Source: Gammaproteobacteria bacterium (GTDB lineage Bacteria; Pseudomonadota; Gammaproteobacteria; Pseudomonadales; Porticoccaceae). Taken from it: a stretch of 64,000 bases of DNA. Within the stretch, counting starts at the first letter, position 1. Each line of letters opens with the position of its first letter. The position numbers and the translations under genes are program-made. The DNA is taken from assembly GCA_018069465.1 (NCBI GenBank), contig JAGPUW010000006.1, positions 1 through 64,000 on the forward strand, in the 5' to 3' direction. Below, piece by piece: positions 59,294 to 64,000 of this stretch. A model generated the notes under the pieces. It was not told the origin of the DNA. It worked only from the letters and a program-made list of their open reading frames with translations, and searched no databases.

Positions 59294-61195
59294 ATGGCTG
59301 GAAATTACGACGCGGTGTATCGAGCCTCGCAACAAAATCCTCAGGCTTTTTGGGCCGAAGCGGCAAAACTGGTTGACTGGTACAAAGAGCCAACCACCAT
59401 TCTCGATGACAGCAAGCCGCCTTTTTTACAGTGGTTCACCGATGGTCAAACCAATGCCTGCTACAACGCTCTAGACCGCCATGTGGCCGCTGGCCGCGGC
59501 GATCAGGATGCGCTGATTTACGACAGCCCGGTGACCGCTACCAAGTTGCGGTTTAGCTATCGCGAGCTGTTGGCGCGGGTGTCTAAATTTGCTGGGGCGC
59601 TGCGCGAGCAGGGCATAGAAAAGGGCGACCGGGTCATCATCTACATGCCCATGGTGCCCGAAGCGGCCGTCGCCATGCTGGCCTGTGCGCGCATTGGTGC
59701 CGTGCACTCGGTGGTGTTCGGCGGTTTTGCCGCCAATGAGCTAGCGGTGCGCATTGATGATGTGGCAGCGAAGATGGTGATTGCGGCTTCCTGCGGCATC
59801 GAGCCGGGGCGTTTGGTGCAGTACAAGCCGCTACTCGATGAGGCTATTGAGCTGGCAAAAAACAAGCCTCAGAGCTGCATTATTTTGCAGCGCGAGCAGG
59901 GGCCCGGCGAGATGCTGGCCGGTCGCGATAAAGACTGGCTTGAACTCGAAGCGGCGGGCGAGCCGGTCGACTGTGTACCCATGCTGTCCACCGACCCCCT
60001 CTATGTGCTGTACACCTCGGGCACCACAGGTGAACCCAAGGGCGTGGTGCGCGATGTCGGCGGCAGTATTGTCTCCCTCAACTGGAGCATGCAAAAAGTC
60101 TACGGCGTGAAGCCGGGCGATGTGTTTTGGGCGGCATCGGATGTGGGCTGGGTGGTCGGTCACTCCTATATTGTCTACGGCCCACTGTTTAATGGCAGCA
60201 CGACGATTCTCTTTGAGGGCAAGCCGGTCGGCACGCCCGACCCCGGTACTTATTGGCGGATTATTGCCGAGTACGGCGTAAAGGTGTTTTTTACCGCCCC
60301 CACCGCTTTTCGGGCGATTAAAAAAGAAGACCCCCAGGGTGAGCATTTAGCCAGGTACGACCTGTCAAAATTTGAAGCGTTGTTTCTGGCCGGTGAGCGC
60401 TGCGACCCCGACACCTTGCACTGGGCGATGGACAAGCTACAAATACCCGTGATTGACCACTGGTGGCAAACCGAACTGGGCTGGCCCGCCTGCGCCAATT
60501 GCCGAGGCATTGAGCTGCTGCCCGTGGTGCCCGGTTCGCCAACCAAGCCGGTGCCGGGTTTTGACATCCGCGTGCTCGATGAGCAGGGCGGTGAAGTGGC
60601 GGCCGGCGATATCGGTGCGCTGGCTATTAAATTGCCCCTGCCACCGGGATCATTTACCACCCTGTGGGGCAACGACGAGCGCTTCGTGTCCTCCTACTTC
60701 AAGACCTTCCCCGGCTATTACGAAACTGGCGATGCCGGTTACATCGATGAAAACGGCTATGTTTTTGTGATGGCGCGCACCGACGATGTCATCAATGTCG
60801 CCGGTCATCGCCTATCAACCGGGGGCATGGAAGAAGTACTCGCGGCTCATCCCGATGTCGCAGAGTGCGCCGTGGTCGGCGTTGCCGATGCCATGAAGGG
60901 TCAGGTGCCCCTGGGCTTTGTGGTGCTCAATGATGGCGTTGACCGGGCAGCGTCGGATATTTGCACTGAAGTGGTGCGGCTGGTGCGAGAAAAGATCGGT
61001 CCTGTGGCAGCGTTCCGCCTCTGCGCTGTGGTTGAGCGGCTACCAAAAACCCGCTCGGGCAAAATCCTCCGCGCCACCATGCGCAAAATCGCCGATGCCG
61101 AGGCCTGGAAAATGCCCGCCACTATTGACGATCCGCTGATTCTGGATGAAATCACTGAGGCTTTGGGCTCATTGGGTTATCCATCTAAGGGTTGA
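59294..61195 (+). CDS. prpE: Propionyl-CoA synthetase (acetyl-CoA synthetase family); ORF opens at 59270
   Basis: YTSGTTGEPKGVVRDVGGSIVSLNWSMQKVYGVKPGDVFWAASDVGWVVGHSYIVYGPL; PKTRSGKILRATMRKIAD. Confidence 0.9.
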   Translation: MAGNYDAVYRASQQNPQAFWAEAAKLVDWYKEPTTILDDSKPPFLQWFTDGQTNACYNALDRHVAAGRGDQDALIYDSPVTATKLRFSYRELLARVSKFAGALREQGIEKGDRVIIYMPMVPEAAVAMLACARIGAVHSVVFGGFAANELAVRIDDVAAKMVIAASCGIEPGRLVQYKPLLDEAIELAKNKPQSCIILQREQGPGEMLAGRDKDWLELEAAGEPVDCVPMLSTDPLYVLYTSGTTGEPKGVVRDVGGSIVSLNWSMQKVYGVKPGDVFWAASDVGWVVGHSYIVYGPLFNGSTTILFEGKPVGTPDPGTYWRIIAEYGVKVFFTAPTAFRAIKKEDPQGEHLARYDLSKFEALFLAGERCDPDTLHWAMDKLQIPVIDHWWQTELGWPACANCRGIELLPVVPGSPTKPVPGFDIRVLDEQGGEVAAGDIGALAIKLPLPPGSFTTLWGNDERFVSSYFKTFPGYYETGDAGYIDENGYVFVMARTDDVINVAGHRLSTGGMEEVLAAHPDVAECAVVGVADAMKGQVPLGFVVLNDGVDRAASDICTEVVRLVREKIGPVAAFRLCAVVERLPKTRSGKILRATMRKIADAEAWKMPATIDDPLILDEITEALGSLGYPSKG

Positions 61196-61398
61196 TGGTT
61201 GAAACTGGTATATTAATTGCTTTTAATACGCCCTGTTGGCCGGTCTGTTAATTGCGAACACTTTCGCTTATTGTGTAATGGTGTTGACAGAAATATAAGT
61301 GATAATGATTTACAAAATAGCAGTGTTTCCGGTATAACAACCCGATATTTCTTGTGTGTCAGAGTATTTGACGGAATTCACTAACGGCCCCGGGAGGG

Positions 61399-63183
61399 TT
61401 GAGGTTGAAGCCTACAAACATCAGTAAACCAGATTATTTTCATAAGGTTGTGGACTGTCAGCATGCCTGCCCAGCTCACACGCCTGTCCCTGAATACATT
61501 CGCTTAATCGCTGCACAGCGCTATACCGATGCCTATATGGTCAACTGGGAATCGAATGTCTTCCCCGGTGTGCTGGGTCGCACCTGTGATCGACCCTGTG
61601 AGCCCGCCTGTCGGCGTGGTCGGGTTGAAGACGAGCCCGTTGCTATTTGTCGCCTCAAGCGTGTCGCCGCCGATAACAAAGACGATATCACCAGCCTGCT
61701 ACCTGCCGCGGGTCCAAAGAATGGTAAAAAGCTGGCGCTGATTGGTGCTGGCCCCGCCTCCCTAACCGTGGCCCGCGACCTGTCGCCATTGGGTTATGAG
61801 ATTCATGTTTACGATGAAAACGCCAAGGGTGGCGGTTTTATGCGCAGCCAGATTCCCTCTTTCCGCCTGCCCGATGAGGTGCTGGATGAAGAGGTCGGTT
61901 ACATCACCGACAACAAGGCCGTGACGACCTTCTACAACACCCGTGTCGATAGTCTGAGAGCCATGCTCGACAAAGATTACGATGCCGTATTTGTTGGCTC
62001 TGGCGCACCCAAAGGGCGCGACCTACCCAACTTGCCGGGCCGCAAAGAGGGCGCTGATAACATCCATATCGGCATCGACTGGCTGGCCAGTGTTGCCTTT
62101 GAGCACCGCTCCAGCGTCGGCAAAAAAGTCATCGTCCTCGGTGGTGGTAATACCGCGATGGATTGCTGTCGCACAGCGCGGCGCATCGGTGGTGCTGAGG
62201 TCAAGGTTATCGTGCGCAGCCCCTTTGCCGATATGAAGGCCTCGCCCTGGGAAAAAGACGATGCCGTGGCGGAAGATATTCCCATTGTCGACAATCACAC
62301 GCCTCTGGAATTTGTTATCGAAGAGGGCAAGCTGGTGGGCATGCGCTTCGATAAAGTACGCGCCGAATACGACCAGAAAAATCGTCGCAAGCTGGTATCA
62401 ACCGGTGAAGAGCCGGCGTTTTACCCTTGTGACGAAGTGTTGGTAGCCATCGGCCAGGAGAATTCCTTCCCCTGGATTGAGAGCGAAACCGATATCGAAT
62501 TTGATAACTGGGGCCTGCCTACGCTGAATAAAGAAACCTTCCAGTCGACCAACAGCCAAGTCTTCTTTGGTGGCGATTCCGCCTTCGGCCCCGAAAATAT
62601 TATTACTGCCGTAGCCCAGGCCCATCAGGCGGCGATCTCCATCGACCTCTTTTGTCAGGGTGAAGATCTCGGTGTACGCCCCGCGCCCACCACTAATCTG
62701 GTGAGCCAGAAAATGGGTATTCACGAGTGGAGCTATAGCAACGCCGTTGACAATGAACAGCGTTTTAAAGTGCCCCATGCCGATAAAGCAGCGGCTCTGG
62801 GTGATCGCTTGCTCGAAGTGGAGCTGGGCTTTTCGACCGCGACCGGTTTTGAAGAGGCTCAACGCTGCCTCAACTGCGATGTGCAAACGGTGTTTTCCGA
62901 GGCGCTGTGCATTGAGTGTGATGCCTGTACGGATATTTGTCCCACCGACTGCATTAACTTTATCGACAACGCGAAAGAAGCTGAGCTGCGCCCGCAGTTG
63001 CGTATGCCAGCGCAGAACCTTGAGCAGGATCTTTATGTTTCCAGCGACTTGCCGACCGGGCGGGTGATGGTCAAGGACGAAGATGTGTGTCTGCACTGTG
63101 GGCTTTGCGCCGAGCGCTGCCCGACCTCCGCCTGGGACATGCAGCAATTTCTCTACCAAGTAACTAAGGCATCCCAGCTATGA
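61399..63183 (+). CDS. GltD-like FAD/NAD(P) oxidoreductase with C-terminal 2x[4Fe-4S] ferredoxin domain
   Basis: CQHACPAHTPVPEYIRLI, CDRPCEPACRRG; GAGPASLTVARDLSPLGYEIHVYDE; CIECDACTDICP and CLHCGLCAERCP. Confidence 0.88.
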   Translation: MRLKPTNISKPDYFHKVVDCQHACPAHTPVPEYIRLIAAQRYTDAYMVNWESNVFPGVLGRTCDRPCEPACRRGRVEDEPVAICRLKRVAADNKDDITSLLPAAGPKNGKKLALIGAGPASLTVARDLSPLGYEIHVYDENAKGGGFMRSQIPSFRLPDEVLDEEVGYITDNKAVTTFYNTRVDSLRAMLDKDYDAVFVGSGAPKGRDLPNLPGRKEGADNIHIGIDWLASVAFEHRSSVGKKVIVLGGGNTAMDCCRTARRIGGAEVKVIVRSPFADMKASPWEKDDAVAEDIPIVDNHTPLEFVIEEGKLVGMRFDKVRAEYDQKNRRKLVSTGEEPAFYPCDEVLVAIGQENSFPWIESETDIEFDNWGLPTLNKETFQSTNSQVFFGGDSAFGPENIITAVAQAHQAAISIDLFCQGEDLGVRPAPTTNLVSQKMGIHEWSYSNAVDNEQRFKVPHADKAAALGDRLLEVELGFSTATGFEEAQRCLNCDVQTVFSEALCIECDACTDICPTDCINFIDNAKEAELRPQLRMPAQNLEQDLYVSSDLPTGRVMVKDEDVCLHCGLCAERCPTSAWDMQQFLYQVTKASQL

Positions 63184-64000
63184 AGAGCATAGAGGCAGTA
63201 AACGAATTTGTCATTCGCTTTGCCAACGTCAACGGCACCGGTTCGGCCAGTGCCAATGCGATGTTTGCCAAGTCGATTTTTCGCATGGGCATACCCGTTA
63301 GCCCGAAGAATATTTTCCCCTCCAATATTCAGGGGCTGCCCACCTGGTACGAGGTGCGGGTCAGCGAGAAAAACTATCTCGGCCGCCGTGGTGGTGTCGA
63401 TATCGCCGTGGCCATCAACCCGCAGAGCATGGCCCAGGATATTGGCGACCTCAATCCCGGTGGCTTTTTTATCTACGACAACACCAAGGCCCTCGATTTA
63501 CGCCTGCATCGCGATGATGTGAACCTGATTGGTTTGCCGCTGACCGATATTTGCCGCCGCGAATACAGCCAGGCGCGCCAGCGTCAGCTGTTTAAAAACG
63601 TCATTTATGTCGGTGCCCTCGCAGCCTTGCTGGACATTGATTTTGCAGTGCTGAAAGATCTGGTGGGCGCGCAGTTTAAGGGTAAAGACAAGCTGATTGC
63701 CTCCAATATTCACGCCCTTGAACTGGGTTACCAATACGCCCAGGAGAAATTTTCCTGCCCCTTGAGCATTCACCTTGAACGCCGCGATTTAATTGGCGAC
63801 CGGGTGATGCTCGAAGGCAACGACGCCCTGGCTCTCGGTGCTGTTTATGGCGGTGCGACCGTCGTGCCCTGGTACCCATTGACCCCGTCCACCTCGGTGA
63901 TTGAAGGCTTCGAAAAATATGCCAAGCGTCTGCGTATCGATCCGGGTAGTGGCGATCGGCGCTTCTGTGTCGCCCAGGCGGAGGATGAACTGGCGGCTAT
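63180..64000 (+). CDS. 2-oxoacid:acceptor oxidoreductase alpha subunit (KorA-like), truncated by window edge
   Basis: ATGA overlap with the previous gene; MKSIEAVNEFVIRFANVNGTGSASANAMFAKSIFRMG...EGNDALALGAVYGGATVVPWYPLTPSTSVIEGFEKYA. Confidence 0.87.
   Translation, partial: MKSIEAVNEFVIRFANVNGTGSASANAMFAKSIFRMGIPVSPKNIFPSNIQGLPTWYEVRVSEKNYLGRRGGVDIAVAINPQSMAQDIGDLNPGGFFIYDNTKALDLRLHRDDVNLIGLPLTDICRREYSQARQRQLFKNVIYVGALAALLDIDFAVLKDLVGAQFKGKDKLIASNIHALELGYQYAQEKFSCPLSIHLERRDLIGDRVMLEGNDALALGAVYGGATVVPWYPLTPSTSVIEGFEKYAKRLRIDPGSGDRRFCVAQAEDELAA

Noticed and set aside
62398-63159. 253-aa minus-strand ORF opposite the GltD-like gene
   Set aside because: Shadow of a strongly supported Fe-S flavoprotein; no domain recognised.

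Overview
This 64 kb window looks like chromosome from a marine-type gammaproteobacterium (taxonomy inferred from gene content only). It is densely coded, with no rRNA, tRNA or CRISPR array that I could support. Main blocks: (1) the 3' end of an IS66-family transposase and its terminal repeat at the left edge. (2) A minus-strand oxidoreductase set (LLM, SDR, AcuI-like, flavin reductase, GST) containing a gutted acyl-CoA synthetase remnant. (3) moeB-moeA, a family III CoA transferase and selO. (4) A small accessory patch with two consecutive integron-type gene cassettes (both GNAT acetyltransferases, recognisable attC-like sites, no integrase visible), followed by a truncated IS91-like transposase and a triple 26-bp repeat. 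(5) A catabolic block with an LLM monooxygenase, a Baeyer-Villiger-type monooxygenase, tandem SDRs without YxxxK, a CoA transferase, an HpaI-type aldolase, a thioesterase and a DUF1302/DUF1329 pair. (6) A compact seven-gene NapA-like molybdoenzyme operon lacking NapB, NapC and NapD. (7) A MocR regulator divergent from an exported DJ-1/PfpI-like protein. (8) Three LLM oxidoreductases around a phosphotransferase. (9) A c-di-GMP/sensory island containing a soluble MCP-hemerythrin fusion with an apparent His-to-Gln diiron-ligand change. (10) Housekeeping genes, a 167-bp MITE-like inverted-repeat element, propionyl-CoA synthetase, and a 2-oxoacid:acceptor oxidoreductase locus running off the right edge. 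The strongest candidates for something under-described are the integron-less cassette pair, the noncanonical Nap-like operon, the altered-ligand hemerythrin chemoreceptor and the tandem SDR pair. All calls come from reading the sequence and remembered family motifs; no searches were run.
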